Source of the DNA: Spirosoma sp. KUDC1026
Lineage (GTDB): Bacteria; Bacteroidota; Bacteroidia; Cytophagales; Spirosomataceae
Length of the DNA: 64,000 nucleotides
Assembly (NCBI RefSeq): GCF_013375035.1
Contig: NZ_CP056032.1
Location: 3,328,001-3,392,000, forward strand
Direction of reading: 5' to 3'
Every line of letters starts with the position of its first letter. Position 1 is the first letter of the stretch. The position numbers were made by a program, and so were the translations under genes. The notes under the pieces were generated by a model. It was not told where the DNA came from, did no database searches, and saw only the letters and a list, made by a program, of their open reading frames with translations. Below, piece after piece: positions 1 through 8,165 of this stretch.

Positions 1-1
1 C

Positions 2-229
2 CGAACGGCAGCCGATCTGCTGAAGCTACAACTGCACACCTTCGAGAAATCACTGGAAAACGCCATTGCCAGTGGTATGAACGAGATTACGTTTATTCAT
101 GGTGTGGGTAGCGGTAGTTTACGGGCGGAACTGCACAAGCGGCTGGGCCAGCACCCTAGCGTTAAATTCTTTGAGGACGCGCAGAAACAGAAGTTTGGCT
201 ATGGGGCCACGAAGGTCACGCTTAAATAA
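2..229 (+). CDS. Smr-domain protein (DUF2027-like), C-terminal fragment
   Basis: The window opens inside a gene read in frame 2; 75 codons and the TAA stop are visible and the start lies outside. The segment shows the Smr (MutS2 C-terminal) signature: a helix with LQLHTFEKSLENA, then the conserved strand-turn ITFIHGVGSGSLR, then a closing GYGATKVTLK strand. Smr domains act as nucleases on nucleic acids or on collided ribosomes. The ending resembles the stand-alone DUF2027/Smr proteins of Bacteroidota rather than full MutS2, but the missing N-terminus prevents a decision. The DUF4403 gene follows after 13 nt, so the two may be co-transcribed. Confidence 0.8.
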   Translation, partial: RTAADLLKLQLHTFEKSLENAIASGMNEITFIHGVGSGSLRAELHKRLGQHPSVKFFEDAQKQKFGYGATKVTLK

Positions 230-242
230 GCGGCCGTTACGT

Positions 243-1661
243 ATGCTAGTTTTTGAAAAACTTCGGCTGTGGGTAAGTGTATGTCTTGTCTGGTTGGTCG
301 CGGCCTGCCAGATGGGTACTCAAGTGAATCCCAAAGTCCCTAAAGAATCCTATAAATTCACCGAAATGGAAGTCCGCAACGAACGCTTTTTGTCAACGGT
401 CCACGTACCAGTTTCCATTGCCATGAGCGACGTTGAACGGCAGATTAACGCCCAGGTCAACGGTCTGATCTACGAGGACAACAGCCTGGAAGACAATAAT
501 AAGGACCAGTTTATGGTGAAGGTCTGGAAGCGCGGGACGATTCTGGTCAATGCGCAGGACAGTCTGTTTCAGTTCACGGTGCCGCTACGCATCTGGGTCA
601 AAGCGGGCGTGTCGGTGCTGGGATTCACGCAGTATAAGGAAACCGAATTTGAAATCGATCTGCGCTTTAAAACCAAATTCGATCTGGATAAGGATTGGTC
701 AGTACACACCCAGACGCAGGCCGATGGGTACGGCTGGGTGCGTCGCCCGACGGTGAGCGTTGTTGGAATCAATGTGCCGATCACAAACCTGGTCAGCCGG
801 ATGATCGACAAGAATCTGGGAATGGTTACGCAGACGCTGGATCAGCAGGTGCGCCGAAACGTTGATCTGCGAACCCCGGTGCTGAAGGCCTGGAACACCC
901 TGCGGGAGCCGTATCTACTCTCCGAAAAATACCGAACGTATTTGCAGGTCGTTCCCAAAGGAATCCTGATAACGCCCCTGCGGTTCGAGGGGCGTACGGT
1001 ACGGACCACCATCGGCATTGAGGGGCACACGCTGACTACGACCGGCGCCAAACCCGACGTTCGCCCGGCGGTATCATTGCCCGATCTAACCGTTGTGTCG
1101 AAGGTGCGGGATGATTTTCAAATTGGGCTCCTCAGTGAAGCCAGCTACAGCGAAGCCGCTAAGCTGGCGGCCGACGAGTTCGTCGGAAAGAAATTCTCCT
1201 TCAGCAACGATCGCTACAGCATCACGATCACCGGCCTGGACATGTTCGGGCAGGATAATAATCTGATTATCAAGGCAGGTTTGAAAGGAACGGTTAACGG
1301 TGACATCTATCTGCGCGGTAAACCGTACTACGACGCCAAAGCCCAGACCATTTCGCTAAAGGACCTCAAATACGATATTGACACGAAAAACATTCTACAG
1401 CGGTCGGCAAGCTGGTTGTTGCAGGGAGCGTTTGCCAATACGTTGGAAAAACAGATGACAATTCCGGTTGGCTCGCAACTAGCTGATGTGCAGAAGCAAC
1501 TTCAGGAACGCCTGAAAAACAACCAGCTCGCTAAGGGGGTCGTTATCAACGGACACATCGACGAAATCCGTCCGGACCAGGTATACCTGACCCCCACCGC
1601 CCTGCTGGCCGTAGTGAACGCCAGGGGACGTATCGATGTAAAAGTGGACGGGCTCCAGTAA
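243..1661 (+). CDS. DUF4403 family lipoprotein
   Basis: The protein has 472 residues if the ATG at 243 is used. I prefer this start because it directly precedes a lipoprotein signal: a short basic N-terminus, a hydrophobic stretch (VCLVWL) and a lipobox VAAC. An upstream in-frame ATG at 99 would overlap the Smr gene by 131 nt and add an unlikely N-terminus. The body is beta-rich, with repeats of alternating hydrophobic residues and the DUF4403 pattern around VPVSIAMSDVERQIN near the mature N-terminus and LKDLKYDIDTKN in the C-terminal half. The lipid anchor suggests an envelope location; no function is established for the family. rnpB follows immediately. Confidence 0.82.
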   Translation: MLVFEKLRLWVSVCLVWLVAACQMGTQVNPKVPKESYKFTEMEVRNERFLSTVHVPVSIAMSDVERQINAQVNGLIYEDNSLEDNNKDQFMVKVWKRGTILVNAQDSLFQFTVPLRIWVKAGVSVLGFTQYKETEFEIDLRFKTKFDLDKDWSVHTQTQADGYGWVRRPTVSVVGINVPITNLVSRMIDKNLGMVTQTLDQQVRRNVDLRTPVLKAWNTLREPYLLSEKYRTYLQVVPKGILITPLRFEGRTVRTTIGIEGHTLTTTGAKPDVRPAVSLPDLTVVSKVRDDFQIGLLSEASYSEAAKLAADEFVGKKFSFSNDRYSITITGLDMFGQDNNLIIKAGLKGTVNGDIYLRGKPYYDAKAQTISLKDLKYDIDTKNILQRSASWLLQGAFANTLEKQMTIPVGSQLADVQKQLQERLKNNQLAKGVVINGHIDEIRPDQVYLTPTALLAVVNARGRIDVKVDGLQ

Positions 1662-1668
1662 TTTTAGC

Positions 1669-1676
1669 TACCTTTG
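1669..1676 (+). promoter_or_regulatory. Bacteroidota -7 element (TACCTTTG) of rnpB
   Basis: TACCTTTG matches the Bacteroidota sigma-A -7 consensus TAnnTTTG. It ends 3 nt before the first base of the inferred RNase P RNA (P1 begins about 1680). No clear -33 TTG is visible at the usual spacing. The promoter starts 8 nt after the DUF4403 stop codon. Confidence 0.65.
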
Positions 1677-1679
1677 CGG

Positions 1680-2270
1680 TCCCAGACAACGCAGACTGGC
1701 TTATCGCGTCCGATTTATCGGGCGAGGAAAGTCCGGGCAGCACAGAGCACCTTACTTCCTAACGGGAAGGCGGACGGCTGGGAACGGCCGTTCGACAGAC
1801 AGGGCAACAGAAAACATACCGCCATTTTTTTAATGGCGAATGAGCGAATGAGTGAATGAGTGAATAGCCATCCGGCGTAATAAAAGTATTCCGTCATTTC
1901 TATCATTCCGAATAAGGCGTAGTCATTCGGAACGATAAAAAAACTTGAACTACAGTGTATTAAATAAGCTTGCGCCAGCTATTCACTCATTCGCTCATTC
2001 ACTCATTCACTCATTGAACTTGGTAAGGGCGAACCGGTGGGGTAAGAGCCCACCGCCCGGCGGGTGACCGACGGGGCACGGCAACCCTTAGGGGCTGAAA
2101 GACCAAATAAGCGTCGGACGCGCGGCTGCTCGTCGCCAGCGGTCTGCAAGGACCAACACCGACGCGGGTAGGTCGAACGAGGTGGTCGGTGACGGCCATC
2201 CCAGATAAATGATAAGCCAGCCAGCAATGGTGGACAGAACCCGGCTTATAGGTCTGAGTTGACTGGGACT
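1680..2270 (+). ncRNA. rnpB: RNase P RNA (class A) with an enlarged P12
   Basis: This is the catalytic RNA that matures tRNA 5' ends. The universal core is present: GAGGAAAGTCCGGGC near 1721, GGGCAACAGAAA near 1801, GGTAAGGGCGAA and GGTAAGAGCCCACCGC near 2021-2058, and GACAGAACCCGGCTTATAGG near 2232. The ends pair as P1: bases 1680-1696 complement 2252-2268 with two mismatches, which fixes the boundaries. The gene is about 590 nt, against 377 nt in E. coli. The excess lies between ATACCGCC (1817-1824) and GGTAAGGGCG (2021), the position of helix P12, where a long inverted repeat is inserted. A terminator follows at 2292. Confidence 0.93.
1838..2015 (+). repeat. Inverted repeat of 8-nt units inside rnpB P12
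   Basis: The left arm (1838-1868) is built of GAATGAGY-type octamers and ends in GTGAATAGC. The right arm (1978-2015) begins GCTATTCAC and carries the complementary octamers. About 31 nt can pair with mostly Watson-Crick and G-U pairs. The roughly 109-nt interior is AT-rich and contains its own short stem (TTCCGAAT with ATTCGGAA). Arms of closely similar octamers recur at 41677-41768. Confidence 0.8.
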
Positions 2271-2291
2271 TTTTATGGAAACAGGGATGAA

Positions 2292-2320
2292 GGGCATTCT
2301 CAGACGAGAATGCCCTTTTT
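2292..2320 (+). terminator. Rho-independent terminator after rnpB
   Basis: The stem GGGCATTCT pairs with AGAATGCCC around a 6-nt loop and is followed by five T residues. It lies 22 nt past the inferred rnpB 3' end. Confidence 0.85.
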
Positions 2321-3010
2321 CTATGTTAGCTGAGGTGAAATGCGTTGGTGTTCAGAAAAATAACGGTGCCCAAGTCGACGGCCCGGCTGGATTGGGGTGG
2401 TGAACATCTACGTGCGAATAGCTGCGATGGAGTAGGGCATAAGAAGCTGTTTTGAGTCTGTCATGCTGGTTGACGGTTCGTTTGCCAGCGTGCCTTGACG
2501 CTTTATTCAGGAAGAACCGTTGCCATACTTTACCGTACTAAACATGATATCCCCCGTTTTGCTGTCAGTAGTCAAAACTAGTTTACTGATGACGCATGGC
2601 TACAACAGAGACGAGCGCTTACTGGCAACTCTTCACCTATACCGAAAAAACGTCCCAGTGGGTTAGCGGGTTGCAGAAACAGCTCAAATAATCAACTGAC
2701 CTGACCCCAAATACCGTAGCTGTGCGATCGTAAACGTACCGTCCGAATGAAGAGTAAAATGAATCGGCCTGAGTAACGGGATTGACAGCGTCAAGAAGGA
2801 TCAGAGATGGAACGATATCGGCATGTTCCGTTGCCTCACTAAGCCAGGAAGTTTGCGGGTCCTTCCCTAAAATACTCTGTTATCATAATACCTATCGAGT
2901 TTGTAGAATACTAATTGTCAGCAGGTGTGACGGCCGCACAGTTGCTGATAGTATGCTGGGAAATCGATGGGCATAAGCCGAGTAAATAACCATTTAACCC
3001 GAAACAACGC
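2321..3010. other. Stretch of 690 nt without a recognisable gene
   Basis: I see no convincing coding region, structured RNA or repeat here. The longest plus-strand candidate with a plausible ATG is a 31-codon frame at 2596-2691 (begins MATTETSAYW) with an in-frame stop just upstream. A minus-strand frame near 2700-2790 has coding-like composition but no homology I recognise. Both could be decayed gene remnants. The promoter of the downstream catalase should lie near the right end. Confidence 0.5.
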
Positions 3011-3874
3011 ATGTTTTTTCACGACAACAGACTACAGTACAAAGTGCGGGTCGACAAACCAAATCCGCAGTTTGCCAAGGCACTGCAACAAGCCATTGGC
3101 GGTGTTGAAGGAGAAATCCGGGTTTGCTTACAGTACCTGTTCCAGGGATGGAACTCGCGTGGGCCAGTACGGTATCGGGATATGCTGTTGAGCACAGGCA
3201 CGGAAGAAATCGGCCATATCGAAATGCTGGCAACGGCTGTTGCGCTCAATCTGGAAGGTTCCTCAAGCAGTGTTATTGAAGATATCGTTGGGGGAGATTC
3301 GCTCATGGAGAAAATAGTGGGGGGTGGTGATCCACGTCATTTCCTGTCGGGAGGACTTGGTGCCCTGGCCGCTGATGCCAACGGCGTTCCCTTCAATGGC
3401 TCCTGGGTTGTTAGTTCGGGCAACATTGCCGCTGACATGTACGCCAACGTAATGGCTGAATCAACGGGACGGGTACTGGCTACACGCTTGTACGAGCTAA
3501 CGGATGACGCTGGTATGAAGGATATGTTATCATTTCTGATTGCCCGTGATACCATGCACCAGCAGCAATGGCTGGCCGTGCTGGAAGAACTGGGACATGG
3601 CAGCACCAATGGCGTATTGCCAATTCCGAACAGTTTCCCGCAGAGCAACGAAAACCAGGATTTCAGTTACGTGTTCGTTAATTCCGACGTTACGCCTGAC
3701 CAACGCTCGGAGGGGCAGGATCGCCGGTGGACCCACGGCCCATCGCTGGATGGCAAGGGTCAGTTCCGGGAGGAAAAAGCACAGCCTTACGGGGATGAGC
3801 CAATGCTGGCTCCGCCTAAACCTGAAGGGTATGCTCAGGTTGAGCAAATGCAAAAGGCCAATGATCCAAGCTAG
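3011..3874 (+). CDS. Manganese catalase
   Basis: The 287-residue protein belongs to the non-heme dimanganese catalases, which convert hydrogen peroxide to water and oxygen. The ferritin-like four-helix core and metal ligands are visible: E35 in GVEGEIR, E66 and H69 in TEEIGHIEM, E150 in NVMAESTGR and H183 in RDTMHQQQW, matching the spacing known for the Lactobacillus plantarum enzyme. The C-terminal tail (after about residue 205) is polar and rich in Pro, Gly and Glu, as in other members. The length is normal. No Shine-Dalgarno is present. The gene stands alone and the IS element begins about 110 nt after its stop. Confidence 0.93.
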   Translation: MFFHDNRLQYKVRVDKPNPQFAKALQQAIGGVEGEIRVCLQYLFQGWNSRGPVRYRDMLLSTGTEEIGHIEMLATAVALNLEGSSSSVIEDIVGGDSLMEKIVGGGDPRHFLSGGLGALAADANGVPFNGSWVVSSGNIAADMYANVMAESTGRVLATRLYELTDDAGMKDMLSFLIARDTMHQQQWLAVLEELGHGSTNGVLPIPNSFPQSNENQDFSYVFVNSDVTPDQRSEGQDRRWTHGPSLDGKGQFREEKAQPYGDEPMLAPPKPEGYAQVEQMQKANDPS

Positions 3875-4003
3875 ACAAACTGATGTCTGCATCCCCGTCG
3901 GTTGAATTAAAAAATACTGACGGGGATATAGTCTGAAAGGCAAACCAGATCAAACAGTACAGGGCAATCTATCTATTTAAGTAATGCGACAAAATTAGTT
4001 TGA

Positions 4004-4564
4004 CTAAAAATCGCTGAATCGAATGAACAATTCCTGACCCACAGCGGCTAATGCTAACCAGACGGCATAAAACAACGTGTTACTGGTCTGATAATCTTCA
4101 GGCCGTAACCAACGCGCTTTCAGCTCTTTCCAAAGTCGTTCAGCCAAGTTCAAATGGGGGCTGTAAGGCGGCAGATAGAACAGGTATAAGCCCCGTTGGT
4201 GCCAGTCTCCAAGCCGTTGGCGAACTTTATCGGACGTATGAATCCGGGCGTTATCGAGTACGATTACCGTTGGTTTGGACAGCCGCCAAGACAGTTCTTC
4301 TAACTGGTTGACGACAAAAGCTGATGTAATAGAGCCATTTGTGGTCGCATAGTGCAACTGATTCTGGCGCGAAATCATCCCAAAACAATTCAGCCGTTGG
4401 CCCTTTGCGACCTCAATATGCACCGATTCATCTTTAAACTGCCAACCGTAGGGCACGTATCCTTCTTCGCTGACGCTGGATTCATCGCCGTAAAAGAGGT
4501 CAATAACTCCGGCCTGACTTTGCTCTTCCAGCAAGCTAAGAGCCTCGTAACGAACCTGGTACAA
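4004..4564 (-). CDS. IS630-type transposase, OrfB (DDE catalytic part)
   Basis: This frame supplies the RNase H-like catalytic domain. The DDE residues are visible: D in FYGDESSVSEEG, D in VIVLDNARIHT and E in LNLAERLWKELK, with the family motif LPPYSPHLN before the Glu. The ATG at 4564 is probably not the natural start. The frame stays open upstream to about 4630, where a -1 frameshift from OrfA would feed into it (joined sequence FLKKLDGSYRR). It ends at 4004, 20 nt inside the left end of the element. Confidence 0.85.
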   Translation of the reverse strand: MYQVRYEALSLLEEQSQAGVIDLFYGDESSVSEEGYVPYGWQFKDESVHIEVAKGQRLNCFGMISRQNQLHYATTNGSITSAFVVNQLEELSWRLSKPTVIVLDNARIHTSDKVRQRLGDWHQRGLYLFYLPPYSPHLNLAERLWKELKARWLRPEDYQTSNTLFYAVWLALAAVGQELFIRFSDF

Positions 4565-4590
4565 CTCAGCATTTGGTTTGCTTTTGGGTC

Positions 4591-5016
4591 TCAGTCTGAT
4601 GCGTCGGTAAGAACCGTCAAGTTTTTTAAAAAGCGTTGCAAGGTCTTTAGGCTCATGGAACGACCCGTTTGAGACTCAATCTGCGCTTTAGCCTGATTCA
4701 GTCGCTGCCGTTCGTTCTGCACTACCTGTCGTACTAAAGTGGCATCGGTTTGCTTGTCAAGCAGGGCTTTACGCCCTCGTCCGGGTTTGGTCCGCAGGCC
4801 GTTGAGTCCCGCTTGTTGATAACGGTTTAACCAGGCATTGACCGAGACATAGTGCTGTTTAACGAGTTGAGCAACTTCTTTGGAGGTACGGCCCTCACTT
4901 TTGAACAAGACGATCTGGCAACGTTGGCGAAAGGCATGGGAGGTGTCGCTGCGAAACGCTTGTTCAAGGGCTTGCCGTTCGGCGGGTTGGAGTTCGATAG
5001 TGCGCGGTTTTCCCAA
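4591..5016 (-). CDS. IS630-type transposase, OrfA (DNA-binding part)
   Basis: The 141-residue product holds the helix-turn-helix half of an IS630 transposase. The first HTH covers about residues 30-75 (RCQIVLFKSEGRTSKEVAQLV, then a WLNRYQQAGLNGL helix) and is followed by the family's GRGRK linker. The frame ends shortly after a TTTAAAAAAC run (minus-strand sequence complementary to 4621-4630). A -1 slip there joins it in frame to OrfB, giving a protein of about 337 residues, the normal length for this family. Alone it lacks catalytic residues. Confidence 0.85.
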   Translation of the reverse strand: MGKPRTIELQPAERQALEQAFRSDTSHAFRQRCQIVLFKSEGRTSKEVAQLVKQHYVSVNAWLNRYQQAGLNGLRTKPGRGRKALLDKQTDATLVRQVVQNERQRLNQAKAQIESQTGRSMSLKTLQRFLKNLTVLTDASD

Positions 5017-5101
5017 AGCTAGCTTGTTTTTAAAGCGAAGAACCGAAACATACTTGTATTAACCTAATTTTGTCTAATTACTTAATCACAATCAATACGT
5101 T

Positions 5102-5731
5102 ATGAAAACCAATGCAATAGCAATCGGAGTGCTGATGTCGCTCTCAGTAGCCAGCCTCTCCATCGCCCAGCAAAACAGTGCTGGCATGAATTCCAGCTCA
5201 ACCACCATGGTGGGCAAAGAAAGCCTTCAGGAGTTCGATAGCCAGAACAAGAAAGGAGCGGCTGCCGTCAGCGCCGTTTCGCCCACCAATGCCAAGCTGT
5301 CCAGCGCTGACCAAAGCCTGATGATGGAAGTGGCTAAAGGCGGTATGATGCAACTGGAAGTGAGCAAGATTGCCCAGCAGAAAGCCACTAATCCGGAAGT
5401 ACGTCAGCTGGCGCAGGCTGAAGTAGACGAACAGACTAGTCTGTCGGCCAAACTAAAAGAAATAGCCCAGGCAAAGGGAGTGACCCTGCCCGAAACCCCG
5501 GACGCTGAAACGCAGGCGATGATAACCAAACTGCAGGAAATGTCTGGTGCCGAGCTGGATCGAATGTACGTAATGGAAAGTGGCGTGAAAGGGCACGAAA
5601 AACTAAACAAGGTGATGTCGAAGGTTGAGTCAAGTGCCTCTGATACTAACCTGAAAGGCCTTGCTAAAGCGGCTCACCCTTTGGTAAAAACGCACCTGAA
5701 AGTAGCAGAGCAGATTAACAATAAACTCTAG
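5102..5731 (+). CDS. DUF4142 exported protein
   Basis: The 209-residue protein has a cleavable signal peptide (MKTNAIAIG, hydrophobic core, cut near SIAQQ). Residues 70-205 are a helical, ferritin-like DUF4142 domain with the typical elements LMMEVAKGGMMQLEVSKIAQQKA, VRQLAQAEVDEQ and a late HPLVKTHLKVAEQIN helix. Such proteins are periplasmic or outer membrane-associated and have no established biochemical role. The start is 24 nt beyond the right end of the IS element, so its promoter may partly derive from the element or its target site. A terminator follows at 5790. Confidence 0.85.
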   Translation: MKTNAIAIGVLMSLSVASLSIAQQNSAGMNSSSTTMVGKESLQEFDSQNKKGAAAVSAVSPTNAKLSSADQSLMMEVAKGGMMQLEVSKIAQQKATNPEVRQLAQAEVDEQTSLSAKLKEIAQAKGVTLPETPDAETQAMITKLQEMSGAELDRMYVMESGVKGHEKLNKVMSKVESSASDTNLKGLAKAAHPLVKTHLKVAEQINNKL

Positions 5732-5789
5732 TGTATTCACGAACGAACGCCTTACTGTGATTGGCCCTATAAGCGCTGATTAAATACAG

Positions 5790-5820
5790 CCGGAAGACAC
5801 TTAGTGTCTTCCGGTTTTTT
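5790..5820 (+). terminator. Terminator after the DUF4142 gene
   Basis: A perfect 11-bp stem (CCGGAAGACAC with GTGTCTTCCGG), a 3-nt loop and six T residues form a canonical intrinsic terminator. Confidence 0.9.
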
Positions 5821-6054
5821 AGGGTCGGGTAGTACGGGTAAGTTCGCTGACTGACCTAATTGAAACGAAAACGTATGTAGTGGCGCGTTAGACTGTTTTT
5901 CGAGATCGAATTCTCATTCAAGCAAAGGCCAGCGACAGCTATATCTGAAGAATAGAAGTAATAAGTTTACTTTCAATTGATTGACCGTCAGTAGTTTATC
6001 AATTCTGGTAAAAGACACGTAACAGCTTGGTAGCCGCGGTTGACATAACGTTGG
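5821..6054. other. Intergenic stretch before the malQ remnant
   Basis: Together with the terminator this makes 323 nt between the DUF4142 stop and the next reading frame. I see no gene, RNA or repeat. An in-frame stop (TAA at 6046-6048) lies just before the malQ remnant, so this segment does not encode the missing part of MalQ in a readable frame. Confidence 0.5.
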
Positions 6055-6432
6055 ATGCCCAAGTCGATAAACATTTTACATAATCATACGGTCAATTCAA
6101 TAGCCTACACGGGCACGCATGATAATGATACATGCCGGGGCTGGTATCGTCAGGACAAAGGGCAGAAGCAAAGTCGGCAACTGGAACGCTACATTGGCAT
6201 GGCCGTAACGGAGGAAAACGTTCACCAGATTCTGATACGTCTCGTGTATGCCTCCGTTGCCGAACTGGCCATCATCCCCTTGCAGGACGTGTTGGGCCTT
6301 GACGAGTCAAGCTGGTTGAATACACCAGCAACGACCGGTCGTAACTGGCTCTGGCGGCTGCTGCCAGGGCAACTCACATCTGATATCGAAACGCAATTGA
6401 CGGAGTGGACAACTGTCTACCACCGATACTAA
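6055..6432 (+). pseudogene. 4-alpha-glucanotransferase (malQ) C-terminal remnant
   Basis: The 125-residue frame matches only the C-terminal end of amylomaltases (GH77). It contains YTGTHDNDT with the conserved Asp that stabilises the transition state, RLVYASVAELAIIPLQDVLGLD, and the closing NTPATTGRNWLWRLL. A complete enzyme has about 500 residues or more, so the N-terminal two thirds, including the nucleophile, are missing. An in-frame stop lies three codons upstream. The frame is intact to its stop, which suggests a fairly recent truncation. It ends 14 nt before the LLM oxidoreductase gene. Confidence 0.8.
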
Positions 6433-6446
6433 ATCCAGGCAACACT

Positions 6447-7409
6447 ATGATTAAAATAGGCTACCATGCCTCTCACGAGCAGTTCAAACCCAGTACGTTG
6501 ATTCAGTTGGCGCAATCGGCGCAGCAGGCAGGCTTCACAGCGGGCACTTCCTCGGATCACTTCCATCCCTGGACTACGCAACAAGGTGAGTGTGGTTTTG
6601 CCTGGTCCTGGCTGGGGGCCGCTTTGCAGGCTACCAGCTTGCCATTCGGTGTCGTTAACGCACCGGGTCAGCGCTACCATCCGGCCATCATTGCACAGGC
6701 GGCTGCTACGTTGGCGGAGATGTTCCCCGAACGGTTCTGGATCGCCGTCGGAACCGGGCAAACGCTCAATGAGCATATCACCGGTGGCCGGTGGCCCGCC
6801 AAGGCTGAGCGTAACGCCCGGCTAAAGGAGTGCGTTGACGTGATACGGGCGTTATGGGCCGGGGAAACCGTTACGTACCGGGGGCTCGTCACGGTTGAGG
6901 AGGCTAAACTGTACACCCGTCCCGCCATAAACCCGCTGATTTTTGGCGCGGCCGTAACCAGCAAAACGGCCGAGTGGGTTGGCAACTGGGCCGACGGCCT
7001 GCTAACAATCTCGCAGCCAATTGACCAGCTCCGCGAAGTGGTCGATGCCTTTCGACGCGGTGGGGGAGTTGGAAAGCCCATGTATCTGAAAGTGCAGCTA
7101 TCTTACGGGAAGACTAAAGAAGATGCGCAGCAGGGAGCCTACGAGCAATGGCGCGCTAATATTTTTCCCAACGCCATGCTGACCGAGCTCCGTACCCCGG
7201 AACAGTTTGATATGGCGGGAGAATTGGTTAATCTGGCTGAGGTAGACAATATGGTTCATATCTCCGCCGATGTTCATCAGCACGTAGCCTGGCTACACGA
7301 ATACAAAGAATTAGGCTTTGAACTGCTCACGCTTCATAATGTCAACCTGCAGCAACAACGGTTTATCGATGACTTCGGGCAGCATGTGTTGCCAGCTTTA
7401 TTAACGTAA
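6447..7409 (+). CDS. LLM-class flavin oxidoreductase (probable non-F420 type)
   Basis: The 320-residue protein has the luciferase-like monooxygenase fold. It starts MIKIGYHASHEQFKPS and shows SDHFHPW, WSWLGAALQ, HPAIIAQAAATLAEMFPERF, VGTGQTLNE and a late WADGLLTI. This layout fits the subfamily catalogued as probable non-F420 flavinoid oxidoreductases (TIGR03885), whose substrate is unknown. The start at 6447 is chosen because the homologous N-terminus begins there; upstream in-frame codons overlap the malQ remnant. The cytoplasmic enzyme probably uses FMN. A bidirectional terminator lies about 185 nt downstream. Confidence 0.82.
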   Translation: MIKIGYHASHEQFKPSTLIQLAQSAQQAGFTAGTSSDHFHPWTTQQGECGFAWSWLGAALQATSLPFGVVNAPGQRYHPAIIAQAAATLAEMFPERFWIAVGTGQTLNEHITGGRWPAKAERNARLKECVDVIRALWAGETVTYRGLVTVEEAKLYTRPAINPLIFGAAVTSKTAEWVGNWADGLLTISQPIDQLREVVDAFRRGGGVGKPMYLKVQLSYGKTKEDAQQGAYEQWRANIFPNAMLTELRTPEQFDMAGELVNLAEVDNMVHISADVHQHVAWLHEYKELGFELLTLHNVNLQQQRFIDDFGQHVLPALLT

Positions 7410-7593
7410 TAAATAGAGAACGCGCAGTCCTGGATGTGTACAGAAGCCAACGGTAAATCGATAAACAGGAGTTTACGTATGGAGCCAGCTACTACTGGAA
7501 CTGTTGCACGAAACGCTTGGACTTCCACACGTCAGCGCTTTCGTCCGCCGATTGCCTTTCTGGGAATGCCCGATGTCAAATGAACTGATGAAC

Positions 7594-7629
7594 AAAAAGC
7601 CGCAGTTGTCTCAACAACTGCGGCTTTTT
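7594..7629. terminator. Bidirectional terminator
   Basis: A GCCGCAGTTGT stem flanked by A5 on the left and T5 on the right can terminate transcription from both the plus-strand oxidoreductase and the minus-strand gene ending at 7654. Confidence 0.85.
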
Positions 7630-7653
7630 GTCGATGTATTCTGGTCTGGGTAA

Positions 7654-8154
7654 CTAATCTCTTCTCGATTTATTACGTCCGCGCAGAAGCAGTATGGCGG
7701 CTCCGGTGATCAATGTGCCGACCAGCACCTTTTGCGTAAGGCTTTTTGGATTATGTTTCCACTCCGCTTTCCAGCCCTTTTCAGCAAATATATTTGGGAT
7801 GTGTCCGCGCTTCAGGTCTTCTAGGATACCCTCAACGGCGTTGACGCGGTCGGCCATGATCAAGGGCAGCCAGTGGCCCCAACTAGATTCGCTGTAGGTA
7901 AAAGCGTAGCGCCGGAGCATACCACTCAGGCCTCTAGGGGGCGCGGACGTACCAAACACCGCACTTACGTTAGGTCGTTCGTTTGAGTGAAGGACTTCAA
8001 TGTCAACAGGTTGCTGCGCGGGACGCTCCCAGTTATAGCCTTTTTGTTCTTCGTCAGTGCGATGTTGTTTCATGGGGTAAGTCGGATCGTTTTTCGGATC
8101 CGCATCGATACCCCAACCTTTGATGTGCGAAAAATTCTTAGCTAAATTCTCCAT
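7654..8154 (-). CDS. Hypothetical protein with a C-terminal membrane anchor
   Basis: I do not recognise this 166-residue protein. The N-terminal part is polar and rich in Pro and Asn (DADPKNDPTYPMKQH near residues 18-32). The middle contains an aromatic segment around YAFTYSESSWGHWLPLIMADRVN. The last 30 residues form one likely transmembrane helix (VLVGTLITGAAILLL) followed by a basic RGRNKSRRD tail, suggesting a tail-anchored inner membrane protein facing the cytoplasm. It lies 11 nt downstream of the alcohol dehydrogenase stop on the same strand, so the two are probably one operon. Confidence 0.7.
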   Translation of the reverse strand: MENLAKNFSHIKGWGIDADPKNDPTYPMKQHRTDEEQKGYNWERPAQQPVDIEVLHSNERPNVSAVFGTSAPPRGLSGMLRRYAFTYSESSWGHWLPLIMADRVNAVEGILEDLKRGHIPNIFAEKGWKAEWKHNPKSLTQKVLVGTLITGAAILLLRGRNKSRRD

Positions 8155-8165
8155 GATGTTATCAG

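Larger units (their letters stand above)
3984..5078 (-). mobile_element. IS630-type insertion sequence
   Basis: An element of about 1.1 kb carries two overlapping minus-strand transposase frames. Imperfect terminal inverted repeats share a GACAAAATTAG core: plus strand at 3988-3998, complement at 5064-5074. The outermost bases also agree in part (AAT then two variable bases). TA dinucleotides lie just outside (3982-3983 and 5079-5080), as expected for IS630 elements that duplicate TA. The exact termini are inferred. Both transposase halves are intact, so the copy may be functional. Confidence 0.8.

Noticed and set aside
2596-2691. 31-codon frame starting MATTETSAYWQLF
   Set aside because: It is short, has an in-frame stop immediately upstream and no homology I recognise. 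It is mentioned only as a possible remnant.
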